Positions 12,566 to 25,245 are shown, numbered from the stretch's first letter. The stretch: DNA of 64,000 nt from Mya arenaria (GCF_026914265.1 NC_069126.1:76077232-76141231); one strand, 5' to 3'. Program-made: numbers and translations. The notes: a model not told the origin generated them from the letters alone.

Positions 12566-14988
12566 CATCGATACGCTACTGCGCTGTGTAACGAATACCT
12601 CGACACACTACTTCGCTATTTATCATGGATTGTAACGAGTACCTCGATACCCTACTTCGCTATTTATCGTGGATTGTAACGAGTACCTCGATACCCTACT
12701 TCGCTATTTATCGTGGAGTGTAACGAATACCTCGATATACTACTGCGCTATTTATCGTGGAGTGTAACGAATACCTCGATACACTACTTCGCTATTTATC
12801 GTGGAGTGTAACGAATACCTCGATACACTACTTCGCTATTTATCATGGATTGTAACGAGTACCTCGATACCCTACTTCGCTATTTATCGTGGAGTGTAAC
12901 GAATACCTCGATATACTACTTCGCTATTTATCGTGGAGTGTAACGAATACCTCGATATACTACTTCGCTATTTATCGTGGAGTGTAACGAATACCTCGAT
13001 ACACTACTTCGCTATTTATCATGGATTGTAACGAATACCTCGATATACTACTTCGCTATTTATCGTGGATTGTAACGAATACCTCGATATACTACTTCGC
13101 TATTTATCGTGGAGTGTAACGAATACCTCGATACACTACTTCGCTATTTATCATGGATTGTAACGAGTACCTCGATACCCTACTTCGCTATTTATCGTGG
13201 AGTGTAACGAGTACCTCGATACCCTACTTCGCTATTTATCGTGGAGTGTAACGAGTACCTCGATGCCCTACTTCGCTATTTATCGTGGAGTGTAACGAGT
13301 ACCTCGATACCCTGCTTCGCTATTCATCGTGGAGTGTAACGAGTACCTCGATACCCTACTTCGCTATTCATCGTGGAGGGTAACGAGTACCTCGATACAT
13401 TACTTCGCTATTCATCGTGGAGTGTAACGAGTACCTCGATACACTACTGCGCTATTCATCGTGGAGTGTAACGAGTACCTCGATACCCTACTGCGCTATT
13501 TATCGTGGATTGTAACGAGTACCTTACCTCGATAGCCTACTTCGCTATTTATCGTGGAGTATAACGAGTACCTTACCTCGATAGCCTACTTAACTACTTA
13601 TCGTGGAGTGTAACGAGTACCTCGATACACTACTTCGCTATTTATCATGGAGCGTAACGAGTACCTCGATACACTACTGCCCTATTTATCATGGATTGTA
13701 ACGAGTACCTCGATATACTACTTCGCTATTTATCGTGGAGTGTAACGAGTACCTCGATACCCTACTTCGCTATTTATCGTGGAGTGTAACGAGTACCTCG
13801 ATGCCCTACTTCGCTATTTATCGTGGAGTGTAACGAGTACCTCGATACCCTGCTTCGCTATTCATCGTGGAGTGTAACGAGTACCTCGATACCCTACTTC
13901 GCTATTCATCGTGGAGGGTAACGAGTACCTCGATACATTACTTCGCTATTCATCGTGGAGTGTAACGAGTACCTCGATACACTACTGCGCTATTCATCGT
14001 GGAGTGTAACGAGTACCTCGATACCCTACTGCGCTATTTATCGTGGATTGTAACGAGTACCTTACCTCGATAGCCTACTTCGCTATTTATCGTGGAGTGT
14101 AACGAGTACCTTACCTCGATAGCCTACTTAACTACTTATCGTGGAGTGTAACGAGTACCTCGATACACTACTTCGCTATTTATCATGGAGCGTAACGAGT
14201 ACCTCGATACACTACTGCCCTATTTATCATGGATTGTAACGAGTACCTCGATATACTACTTCGCTATTTATCGTGGATTGTAACGAATACCTCGATATAC
14301 TACTGCGCTATTTATCGTGGAGTGTAACGAATACCTCGATATACTACTTCGCTATTTATCGTGGAGTGTAACGAATACCTCGATACACTACTTCGCTATT
14401 TATCGTGGAGTGTAACGAATACCTCGATATACTACTTCGCTATTTATCGTGGAGTGTAACGAGTACCTCGATACCCTACTTCGCTATTTATCGTGGAGTG
14501 TAACGAATACCTCGATACATTACTTCGCTATTTATCGTGGAGTGTAACGAATACCTCGATATACTACTGCGCTATTTATCGTGGAGTGTAACGAATACCT
14601 CGATATACTACTTCGCTATTTATCGTGGAGTGTAACGAATACCTCGATATACTACTTCGCTATTTATCATGGAGTGTAACGAGTACCTTACCTCGATACC
14701 CTACTTCGCTATTTATCGTGGAGTGTAACGAGTACCTCGATATACTACTTCGCTATTTATCATGGATTGTAACGAATACCTCGATATACTACTGCGCTAT
14801 TTATCGTGGAGTGTAACGAGTACCTTACCTCGATACCCTACTTCGCTATTTATCGTGGAGTGTAACGAATACCTCGATACACTACTGCCCTATTAGCTAT
14901 GGATTGTAACGAATACCTCGATATACTACTGCGCTATTTATCATGGAGTGTAACGAGTTCCTCGATACACTTCTTCGCTATTTATACG
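12566..14988. repeat. 44-bp satellite array with a 538-bp higher-order repeat
   Basis: About 54 head-to-tail copies of a 44-bp unit containing TGTAACGAATACCTCGATA, then 'actacttcgctatttatcg' and 'tggag'. Variant positions include aat/agt, tac/tgc and an occasional TTACC insertion. A block spanning about 13200-13737 is repeated at about 13738-14275: the diagnostic 'taactactta' is at 13591 and 14129, and 'cgatgcccta' at 13261 and 13799, both 538 bp apart. That equals 12 units plus two 5-bp insertions. The ORFs across it are repeat artefacts. Confidence 0.93.
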
Positions 14989-16847
14989 GAAGGTAAATCA
15001 AAATCCATTACAAGTATTACTATTATGGAATAGTTCTTGTATTGTGGAATAGTTCAGTTATAAGATACGACGATGATGATTTCCTGATTATTTCTCTGTC
15101 TACCGCCATATTGATGTTCTCGCTGTCTTCGATCATTCAAGACAATTTGCTTACGTGTTTTCATAATCTTTTTAAGGTAAAGAACGTTTTAAACCATTTT
15201 CTTCCCTTCATGTTGACAAACCTAATTTACGTTTTCACTGTTTCGTCATATTGGAAAATTAATAAACATTCCTCCGACAAAACCCAAAAGTGTTAACTGC
15301 GTGGTACATCATTGTGGAATTTTTCTGCACTTTTCTTATCACAATTTACAACCAAAAATATGCTATGTTAATAAAATATAGAAACTTCGATGCATTTTAA
15401 CAAATTATTTCATCATGAAACATATGCAGTAAACTCACGCATGCGTTCGCAAAAAAATGCTTATGTTGAAGGGACTGTACACCAGATTGGCACCCAAAAA
15501 AGTATTTTTCTGTAACGAATCTCAGGACAATTATTTAATAAAATGTTTTACTCTATGATACCATAATTCCATAAAATACCAAAATGTAAAACAAAAAATG
15601 AAGTCGTAGATCGGGTTCGAACCGGTGTCGCCAAAATTGCAGTCCAATGTTGTATCCACTGTGCTACGAAGGCATACCCAAAGCGTTTGGAATATTAAAG
15701 CTCTTTACCTAACTTGGTAATATCACGTGATTACATCGACTAACCATTCACGCATAAACGGAATGAATTCCACTAGGTAGACATACCTAGTAATATTTTT
15801 AATGGAAAAATACGAAAAAACTGCGAAAAATAAATTAATTGTAAACTAGGTGGTACTTCAGTTAGTTGGTTTAATGCATTGTACATATCGATACCAAGTT
15901 TATGCCAGTTTTCGACAATTTTCTTTCTTTTTCGCTATTTCATCATACGGTGTATAGCCCCTTTAATTATGATTGGTTTCGTCATTTTTTTAGAACATAG
16001 AATGTGTTTCATAAAACAGTGACCAATTAAAACGATGTTCAGTGAACATGGAAACGAGATCATCAAATAATGTGTATACATGCAAACATATTATATGTAC
16101 AAAGTTTCATTTTCATATATTGAATGGCTTTAGGATTGTGGCCAAGTTTCAATGTACCGTCGGATGACGACGACGACGACGAGGACAATATCAAGGCTAT
16201 TGCAATAGCCGTTTTGTTCAAATAACAGACGGGCTTAAAACGGCCTTATACGTTCGTTTCATGGTAGAATTAAAACATCGTGAGACAAAATCGTTGTACG
16301 CGAAATCGACCAAGTATAATTATTTAAACTTCAAATGAGCTGGTCATGCAGTTTTATGATTTTTTTCACATGTGATTATATAAGCATCCGCGAAAATAGT
16401 CACGGACTTCATTTCTTTGATTTTAATGCGTATGTTTTAATAAACGTGTTTTATCATTCATTGAACGTTTCTATACTTGCATACAAGTAACTTATTACCA
16501 TGATTATCCGAACAAGGAATCATCTGTTGAGTGCAACCGTCGTATTATAAAATTACTTTTATTCCTTAAAATGTCGAATAAAGTCTTTATATTAAAGGTA
16601 GAATAGAAATGTTCTTACTTTTGTAACGATCCGTCCCCAAACTTTGAAGAATTATCCATTTATCCTTCTTAAGACACTTCTATTGGTAAGATAACAATGT
16701 CATGAACGAGGTCAAGAATGGGAATGTATGTGTGTGTATACTTCACAACAAAAGTTGCGATACTGACCACGTTTTGAAATAATCAAGCGTACCACACAAA
16801 GTATGAGTTAAAGCGTAATGAATCTAAATCAATAGCGGTGCTTTTCT
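14989..16847. other. Intergenic region with one TIR element
   Basis: Apart from the TIR/tRNA-like element at 15469-15964, this stretch is AT-rich with no recognised coding exon. A run of GAC/GAC(G) trinucleotides near 16165-16183 is a short microsatellite. Confidence 0.4.
15469..15964 (-). mobile_element. TIR element with an internal tRNA-like Pol III promoter
   Basis: The left end begins AAGGGACTGTACACC and the right end, read inward on the other strand, AAAGGGGCTATACACC, giving related terminal inverted repeats about 500 bp apart. Inside, on the minus strand, are an A-box-like TAGCACAGTGG (about 15656-15666) and a B-box GGTTCGAACCC-like sequence (15613-15623), spaced as in a tRNA. The anticodon and acceptor stems do not pair well, so this is a tRNA-derived or SINE-like relic, not a working tRNA gene. 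Confidence 0.6.
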
Positions 16848-16853
16848 TTTATT
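16848..16853 (-). terminator. Polyadenylation signal AATAAA for the clusterin-like gene
   Basis: AATAAA on the minus strand (TTTATT on plus) lies about 96 nt past the TAA stop of the minus-strand gene ending at 16949. It is the first such hexamer downstream and is followed by an A/G and then T-rich stretch. Confidence 0.55.
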
Positions 16854-16948
16854 CACCGATGAAATAAATACAGCATACAATCGATTTTAACACAGAATAT
16901 ATAAAACGACCATTTTTGTCTGGAGTCAGTGGTTGCGTGCAATGTTCT

Positions 16949-19900
16949 TTACGCAGATCCGGACAATGCGCGCTCCCATAGCTGCCAAAACTCCACGGCC
17001 ACTTTAGCTGCTGTCGACCCGACATTGACCATGTCGTAAGCGACACTCGACTGATACCGAAAGTATTGCCCGCCGATGTTCGCTGTGACGTAAATGCGCG
17101 TGAACGTCAAACCATGTGCGGACGAAGGGTCGTACTTTATCTGTAGAAATCGCAGACATACTTTCAAGCCAAATTGAATTCAATATAATGTATGTTTCAA
17201 TTAAGGAAGTACGATGTTATCGAAGTGGTAAAGATGTGTGTTTAGGCATTAACTGTAAGTACCGCTATAGGCATTAAATCAGGTAACGTATCGTCGGTAT
17301 ACATCATACATTTACAAGAATACAAGCATCATGTTCCAAACCTCATTCCGTTGAATCAAAATGCTAAAGTTCTATAGAAAGCTCACATCAGCGATGACCG
17401 GATGTTGCTTGTCGGAGACAGCAGCGAAGATGCTCTTGATCAGCCGAACGTTTGTCCTGACCGTCTGGTTGAACTTGATCACTTCCGCGCCACACACTGT
17501 AAACATATCTCACGAACGGTATAAATGCAATTAAATGTTTAGTTCAAATAATTGTTTAATACTTATAATTATATTTAACACAATGCGCCGTTTGATGTTT
17601 ACTTATTTGTATGGCCATATGGCTTCGATCTTACCGGACGAGACAGTTTCGTCGTGTGTTGGTAGTAGGAGCGGTTGGCAGACGGAACACGGTTGCATAC
17701 ATCGCAATAATTCCGGGTTTACTGTCGCCCTCTTCCGGCCAAATATGCCTGAGATGTAGAATCATAGACTATCTTTTTTAAATTATATTCTAATTATATA
17801 TGCATGACTACGAGAAGTTTTGAAATATATGTACCTTTACGGTTTTAAACTCTCAGTTAAATTGATCTAAATTCATATTGATAACGGATCTAAACTTATT
17901 CATTTAATACATTTATATATGTATTGTCCTAACTCACTCCCGATTCCATGGAGAATGGTGTTGCCCACGTCTTTGATGGCATTTCCGGCGGAGGAGAACC
18001 CGTCCCCGACTGTGTTTCCGATATCCGTGATGCCGCCAATACCCGTGCCAACGACGGACGACAGAGTGTCCTTCACAGAGTTGTAAGCGCCCTCTATACC
18101 GTGAAACGCGCTCTGAAATACGTTTAATTCATTATTGCATAATGTTAAATAATATGTAACAGGATGTCCATATGTTACCTTTAATATATCAAAATTAATG
18201 TCTTACATATTTGCAAGGGGTGTAACCTCCCACCCCACCACCACCCCTATTCGTACAGAACACCAAAATACTGCGGGGTTTTTTGACAATATTTTGACTT
18301 TGCGAACCGAATAATGCCAAATCATTAGGTTTGCGCATTGCGTACCTTCCTCCCGTGTCCGGTGACTTCTTTAAAGGCCCTGAAACCGCATACCCTCCTC
18401 CTAGGTCCCGTGACTACATGAATAGACCCTGGCACCGCGTAGCCTCCTTCTAAGTTCCGTGACTACCTTAGAAGACCGCGAAGACTGCGTTCCCACCTAC
18501 TGAATCCCGTGACTATTTTTAATAGACCCCGAAAACCGCGTCCCCTCCTCCTCAGTCCTGTGACCTTTTTAATGGACCCCGAAACACTTAGACCCGGAAC
18601 ACTGCGTTCCCACCTCCTAAGTCCCGTGACTTTTTTAATATACCCCGAAAACAGCGTTCCCTCTCCTGAGTCCCGTGACTTTTTTAATAAACCCCGAAAA
18701 CTGCGTTCCCTCTCCTGAGTCCCGTGACTTTTTTTAATAGACCCCGAAAACCGCGTTCCCTCCTCCTGAGTCCCGTGACTTCCTTAATAGACCCCGAAAA
18801 CCGCGATCCCTCCTCCTGAATCCCATGAATACCTTAATAGATCCCGAAAACCGCTTTCCCACCTCCTGAGTCCCATGACTTCCTTAATAGACCCCGAAAA
18901 CCGCTTTTCAACCTCTTGAGTCCCGTGACTTTTTTCATTGGCCCCGAACACCGCGTACCAAAGAGGGTGTTTCAGTCTTTTTCGTGTTCCATTAATCAAG
19001 AGTCTTTAAGACAGTTATAAAGGTCGAAAAGGGCATATTGTAGCATAAGAAACAGTCGTTGTGATGTATTGGTGTTAAAGTGGTGATTGAACAGCGGTAC
19101 AAATTTCTTTATACGGCAATTTACGGATGTTTGAAAATTACGTGTCTCTCTTACAGTGAATGCTTCCCCGGCGGAATTCCCCAGGCCGACCATGGAGTCG
19201 ATAAAGCTGCTACTTCCGGTCCCCAGCAGGTCAACGAGGTCCCCAAACTTGTCCCCGACCTCATTTAGGGGCCCCTTAAGATAGTTGACGGGGTTCACGA
19301 GCTGCACGGCCAGATTTAGGTAATCTTTGAACGTCGCCGATTGCTGAATTGCTTGATGTTCTGTGCTATTTGAATAAAGAGTATAAGTATCTTGTGGTTG
19401 TCGGTGTGATGGGTGTGGTGCTGGTGTTGAAGGTGGTGGAGGGGTTGTGGTGGTGGTGGTGGTGGTGGTTTATGAGTTGATGAGGTCAGTCCGCGCCCAT
19501 TGGATGCGTTAATACTTTTTCTATAACTTTTTTTTATAACTGTATTAAAACTATAGCCTGACACAACGGACGAATAAATGTATGGCAAGCAGTCAAAAAC
19601 GAAACAGTACCATGCGTGTGATCGGGAATTATTTAACCCACCCTACCCTCCATTTGACCCGTACAAATCACAAACCGATTAGGGAAAATTGTCACTACGT
19701 AAATCACGATTTCAAGAAAAAAGTGGTTTGTACAAACATGCCCCTGTATCAAACATTTTTCTCTCACGTCCAAGAAAACAACATTCTTATAGACAGTGTG
19801 TGTATACCACGTGATAAAATGCGTCATAAATGCTACGTCGGAAGGCAATATTTTGATTTGATAAAGGACTTTAAACAAGGATAACTTCACTATTTCTTCA

Positions 19901-22428
19901 CAATTTTAAATGAAACATAGCACAGTCTACGCCGCTTACGGAACTCCACCTTCGGTCTTTTACCAGAGTTTGATTGCGAGTTTAGTTTCTTAAAACACTT
20001 CGACAAACCTTTTCACAATACGGCCGTCTGACGGTGCACTGTCAAAACATTATTTTGGAAACAGGTTTGTCGAAGTGTTTGATGAAACTAATGACCTCAT
20101 CAAATTTCGGAAATAAAACAAATGTGGGGCTCTTTAAGCGGCATAGACTGCCCCTTGTTTCATTTAAAATGGTGTTGTAAATGAAAAGTTATCTTTGATG
20201 TAAGTCTTCATTTTAAGCAAAATATTGCCTTCCGACGTAGCATATATGACGTAATTTATCACGTGGTATACACACACTGTATAGAGCTTCCATTAGATAG
20301 AGCCTTTGTCTCATATAGCCCTTTTCCAAGTAGTTCTCGTACAGTTATACAACTCACATCTCCTCGAGCTTGCATCTAATGTAGTTTCCAGTCTCCTAGA
20401 ATTCCCGTAGATAACATCTACGGTCTCCTAGAATTCCGCCCAGCTTGACACTGCAGATCGACATCGAATATTTGCTATATAATATCGAATCTCGAGCTAG
20501 AATTCCATCCAGCTCGACATTGCAGCTCGACATTCAATATCTCCTATATAATATCTAATGTCGAGCCAGAATTTGGTCCAGCTCGACATTCCAGCTCGAC
20601 ATTGAATATTTACTATATAATATCTAATGTCGAGCTAAAATTCCGTCCAGCTCGACATTATTTTTTTGTTACATAATATCTTATGTCAAGGTAGAATTCC
20701 GTCCAGCTCGACATTGCAGCTCGACATTGAATGTTTGCTATATTATATCGAATGTCGAGCTAGAATTCCGTCCAGCTCGACATTCCAGCTCGGCATTGAA
20801 TATTTCCTATAAAATATCGAATGTCGAGCTAGAATTTCGTCCAGCTCGACATTCCAGCTCGACATTGAATATTAGCTATATAATATCGAATGTCGATTGT
20901 CGATTGCCGAAAACTGCATGATCAGTTTTAAAATTTGATAACTAAAGGGGTCATTTTCTATTGGTTAATAAAATTTAAAATAATCGTCAGAGATCGACTG
21001 CCCGTAGAATAAAAACACCTTTGTGCCTCTGGCAAGAACCAGCGACGTCCACAATCTTACTGGCTAGTTCTTTACACTGCAATGCCAAGTTCGTGCTCGA
21101 ACCTACGACGTTAATCTAGACCGGTTTTTGATAACGAATTTTAAATGCATAGCGATCCACCAACCTGGGATTTGCATCCCGGTATCATAGACATCACTGA
21201 TTATTTTGTACGTATAATGCCAATGTGACATCGGTTTGAGTCCATTATAAAATGGGTGCTGGATAAAACCAGCGAGGAGTGGATAACGTTTCTAGCGCGT
21301 GATTATTCGACCACGAATTTGCTCTGAATGCGAATGATTCGGTACCCTGTAATATTTTGAAGTGTAAAAGAACAATTATACTAGCAATGTGTGCCTTCTT
21401 TACAAATACAAGTATTTCAAAATTTATACAACATTGGCTTGCAAGGTCGATGTAGCTAATCGGATTGATTGGTATAAAAACGAGCATATACATGTTATAA
21501 ATTCAATGAAGTATGACCATAGGAATGACTTAAATATTGACGTGACGAAGGGTCATTCATAAATGGTAAGGGACAGTTTTCAACGTTACATGTTGATCCG
21601 TCAGCAGTTAAAAATACCCCTGGAATCAATATTCAACGAGGTGAGTATTTAATGGTACACCGGCTCGATTCTGAAATTCTGAAACATTCGGAACTCCTCG
21701 GCCATTTTATCGAAAACAACCTCGGATGTATTTGGACGGTTTACATACTCAAAAAGTGCTACGTTTAAGTCCGCTGCAAGTAGATCGCGTAGTAATTTTA
21801 TTTAGCAGTTGAAACTTTGTGACATTACTCTTGGGAGTCTTAATTATGTTTGCAATAATACAATTTAATGGCAATCAAATTAAACTTAGATCAATAAATA
21901 CAACTCTAAAACACTACATTTAATTAATGATATAATTCAAAATTTTACGAACTACTTCAACTGATGTACCTGCATACATCCGAGGTTGTTTTTGAAAAAA
22001 AATGGCCGAGGAGTTCCGAATGATTCTGAAAATTTAGCAGTGTTACCGATGGAACCAATGAAACCGCATAACCTGTGTTTCCACAGTGATAAAAAGTTTT
22101 TCCCATAATTTTGCAATGGGCTAAAGTAGTTTATTTACGTACGGAGTTCGGCACGTGTTTTCAGCACAGGATTTACAACTGTTTACTGCCGTCTTAAGTT
22201 GGTCGCTGCATGTGTTGAGTGCTACCGTGAGCCGGGCGCTGTCCGTGATTGTATGGTTCCATTCCACGGCCACTTTCTGAAGAATCACCTCGCGGAATGG
22301 AACCAAGAAAGCTTCAGTAACAATAATAATAATAATTATAGTAATTAACAACAACTACAACAACAACAACAGCGACAACGACAACAACAACGACGCCGAC
22401 GACGACGATGACAATAATAATAATAATA

Positions 22429-22484
<56 letters not shown>

Positions 22485-22539
22485 CATAATAATAATCAAC
22501 GACGACGATTATAATTATAATACAGTAAATACAAATAAC

Positions 22540-22603
<64 letters not shown>

Positions 22604-23899
22604 TTTATTATGAATAAAAACGTCAGCGAAAATGAGTCGTGTGAAGAAAAATATTTATTTTATGCTAGGTTTCGTGTTTGATCAGCAGGCAATCATAGCT
22701 ACGTACTATTACATATTTTGGAAAAAAGGTACTTTAACTTAATTTTACACATAGCAAAATTTATTTTGCTATCTTTTCATTATCTCTTTACTTTAACAAA
22801 ACACATTTTCGCAGGCATATATATAAAGGGATATATTTTATTAACATATGAACGTTATAATTATTCAGCTTTTTGTGAGGGGGAGTTTGTCTCACAATGG
22901 ATCCAATTGGCAATAAATCAATGCTTATCTCTCCGAAATTTGTCACATACGTCATTGCTTGAACTTAGTGCATAATAAGATGAAAACAACTGGGGGAGAT
23001 TGAAATAACCACAGACAAAACTGCGCTATTTGATCAGTTATGTGCAACAGTTTTATTATTTATTAAGGCACAGCTGGCTATAGTATAGATATGTATTATA
23101 TTTGGCGCATGAAAAGGTAAACTACCACATAATTGAAATGTGCGTCTTGTAGAGTTCATTTTGATTTGAATGTGTTGTGAATCATTTAGAATGTACTGAC
23201 TGTATCTCGGGTGTTAGGCTGGTAGAAGTGTTAAGTTCTATCAAATTCTGAATGTGCCTGCCTGTGCCACATTGTAGATGGTAGATGTGTTCTTGAATTC
23301 TACACATCCGTACTCACCGCAAACTCCAAACACCCGCGAAATGACATATGCTTTAAACTTAACAAGGGTTGTATATTGTATATACATGAAACTTTTCGCT
23401 GGTTAAGTTTTTTTGTATTGTGATTGAGTGTTAGCGTTCAGAATGCTTGAAAACGGTTCATTCTAAACAGTACCGGGGTACTCTTAAAAGAGTCCAACGA
23501 CAAGAGACACACCTCCCACACCCACCCCATATAACATCTTCAGACCAAAGTAATGAAAAACCTTCAAATGCTGACAACTCACTCACGTGTACGGGCCTAC
23601 AGTTCAAAATGCTTCACGTACGCCACTGTTTATATCTGTATGTGCTATTTGGAAAGGGGTAAAATAACGTCTTGTAGTGTATATATTTATATAAAAAATG
23701 AACCATTCTTGTCCGTATATTACCATTGCCAATGATTAAACATGTAAGAAGAATGAGTGTTATAGAAATATGACTAACCTTCCAGGGCCGGAGGGTCCAG
23801 GGATTTCACTCCGCCCGCTGCCGGACTTGGAGAAACGCTGGAAGTTGTGCTGCATCCACTCACTACGAGTAAGAGTGCTAACGAAAATAGAGCTGTCAT
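16949..23899 (-). CDS. Secreted clusterin-like protein, complete six-exon gene
   Basis: Exons on the minus strand are 23899-23779, 22311-22139, 19343-19155, 18112-17938, 17496-17387 and 17140-16949. All have AG..GT borders and compatible phases; the total is 960 nt, 319 residues plus TAA. Exon 1 gives a signal peptide (MTALFSLALLLVVSG) and a Ser/Pro-rich linker. Exon 2 holds an N-glycosylation sequon (NHT) and a cysteine motif C-x10-C-x2-C-x4-C, identical in spacing to the first cysteine cluster of vertebrate clusterin. Exons 3 and 4 encode glycine-rich amphipathic segments (DLVDLLGTGSSSFIDSMVGL; GTGIGGITDIGNTVGDGFSS). Exon 5 has one Cys and a second sequon (NQT). Exon 6 is beta-rich (FTRIYVTANIGGQYFRYQSS) followed by a helix-like end (AAKVAVEFWQLWERAL), the same order as the clusterin C-terminus. 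It is shorter than vertebrate clusterin (about 450) and lacks the second five-cysteine cluster. A chaperone-like extracellular role is only an inference; it may be a different secreted family. Confidence 0.7.
18335..18960. repeat. 49-51-bp minisatellite in intron 3
   Basis: Head-to-tail units contain CCTGAGTCCCGTGACTT, 'tttaatagaccccgaaaa' and 'ccgcgttccctcct'. Starts of GTCCCGTGAC at 18621, 18670, 18719 and 18770 give periods of 49, 49 and 51 bp. About a dozen copies fill the intron between exons at 19155 and 18112. The ORFs called here are repeat artefacts. Confidence 0.85.
19790..20283. mobile_element. Foldback (long inverted repeat) element in intron 2
   Basis: The left arm from 19790 ('agacagtgtgtgtataccac', then 'gtgataaaatgcgtcataa', then 'gctacgtcggaaggcaatat') is matched in reverse at 20215-20283. 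Inner matches include 'acacttcgacaaacct' / 'aggtttgtcgaagtgt' and 'agtctacgccgctta' / 'taagcggcatagact'. The arms meet near 20045, so almost the whole ~490 bp could fold into a hairpin. There is no transposase ORF. Confidence 0.8.
20425..20905. repeat. 69-bp minisatellite with CAGCTCGACATT motif (intron 2)
   Basis: Units carry GAATGTCGAGCTAGAATTCC, 'gtccagctcgacattcca', 'gctcgacattgaatattt' and 'gctatataatatc'. GAATGTCGAG at 20750 and 20819 gives a 69-bp period. The palindrome-like core TCGACATTGAATGTCGA is split across the unit, linking this array to those at 24.3-32.2 kb. Confidence 0.85.
21675..22036. mobile_element. MITE-like element with ~60-bp TIRs in intron 2
   Basis: The left end 'tctgaaacattcggaactcc', then 'tcggccattttatcgaaaac', then 'aacctcggatgta' is repeated inverted at 21973-22036 ('tacatccgaggttgtttt' ... 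'atggccgaggagttccgaat'). The ~220-bp interior is AT-rich and non-coding. Confidence 0.8.
22318..22603. repeat. Compound trinucleotide microsatellite (AAT/ACA/GAC)n
   Basis: Long runs of AAT, interspersed with ACA, GAC and related triplets. It lies immediately upstream (transcriptional sense) of the exon 2 acceptor at 22312 of the minus-strand gene, so the transcribed strand has a (UUA/AUU)n tract right before the splice site. Poly-Ile and poly-Asn ORFs here are artefacts. Confidence 0.95.
22620..23778. other. Intron 1 of the clusterin-like gene, no further feature seen
   Basis: AT-rich sequence between the microsatellite and exon 1. Short ORFs on both strands show no recognisable domain and no codon pattern. 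No repeat unit was noticed. Confidence 0.4.
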
Positions 23900-24289
23900 G
23901 ATATTCACGGTTTCTAAATGTGTTCGTACACAAATGTACCATTGAACACCTGATATTTGCCTTCTCTAAGTTGAAAGATAAGAAGTTATGAATATTAGCG
24001 TAATAGAGTAGGTCTAAACCATTGTATATGAGTCCATACCAAATTTGACATTAGATTGCGTCACATTAGCATCCATTCAATCCTTACCAATTATGTTTGT
24101 CCTTATATTATTAAGATTAGCTTCGAGAGAATATATATGAGTTAAATTTCAGATTGGAAATGCAAATGGCCATGTGTAGGATCCGAGAAGGTCAATAGAA
24201 ATATTATTTGTCGTTTGGTGTATATTTATATTCGCCTACTATTCAAAGCCTGGAACCATTAGACCTTGACTGTCAAATCTACTGTACAC

Positions 24290-25245
24290 CATTCGACCAC
24301 GCAGCTATGCACCATTCGACATTGAATGTCCTACCGATGGAAAATATTTGTCAATACAACAATCGACATTGCATGTCGAGCCAGCTATACAACAATCGAC
24401 ATTGCATGTCGAGCCAGCTATACAACATTCGACGGTATGCCGCTATACAACATTCGACGGTATGCCGCTTTACAACATTCGACGGTATGCCGCTATACAA
24501 CATTCGACGGTATGCCGCTTTACAACATTCGACGGTATGCCGCTATACAACATTCGACGGTATGCCGCTATACAACATTCGACGGTATGCCGCTATACAA
24601 CATTCGACGGTATGCCGCTATACAATATTCGACGGTATGCCGCTATACAACATTCGACGGTATGCCGCTATACAACATTCGACGGTATGCCGCTATACAA
24701 CATTCGACGGTATGGCGCTATACAACATTCGACGGTATGCCGTTGTACAACATTCGACGGTATGCCGTTATACAACATTCGAAGGTATGCCGTTATACAA
24801 CATTCGACGGTATGGCACTATACAACATTCGACGGTATGCCGCTATACAACATTCGACGGTATGGCGCTATACAACATTCGACGGTATGGCGCTATACAA
24901 CATTCGACGGTATGCCGTTATACAACATTCGACGGTATGGCGCTATACAACATTCGACGGTATGCCGCTATACAACATTCGACGGTATGCCGCTATACAA
25001 CATTCGACGGTATGCCGCTATACAACGTTTGACGGTATGGCGCTATACAACATTCGACGGTATGCCGTTATACAACATTCGACGGTATGCCGTTATACAA
25101 CATTCGACGGTATGTCGCTATACAACATTCGACGGTATGCCGCTATACAACATTCGACGGTATGTCGCTATACAACATTCGACGGTATGCCGCTATACAA
25201 CATTCGACGGTATACCGCTATACAACATTCTACATTGAATGTCTA
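24290..25245. repeat. 25-bp minisatellite array (about 33 copies)
   Basis: From about 24409 to 25232 a 25-bp unit repeats head to tail: TATACAACATTCGACGGT followed by ATGCCGC, with variants (gtt/gct, tggcg, tgtcg). The flanks carry older 33-bp-type units (ATTGCATGTCGAGCCAGC, CATTGAATGTC). Because 25 is not a multiple of three and the unit lacks stops, all three plus frames stay open for 800-900 bp. The ORFs of 274-306 codons are therefore artefacts. Confidence 0.93.

Noticed and set aside
15604..15672. Candidate tRNA gene
   Set aside because: A- and B-box are present, but acceptor and anticodon stems do not pair, and it lies inside a TIR element.
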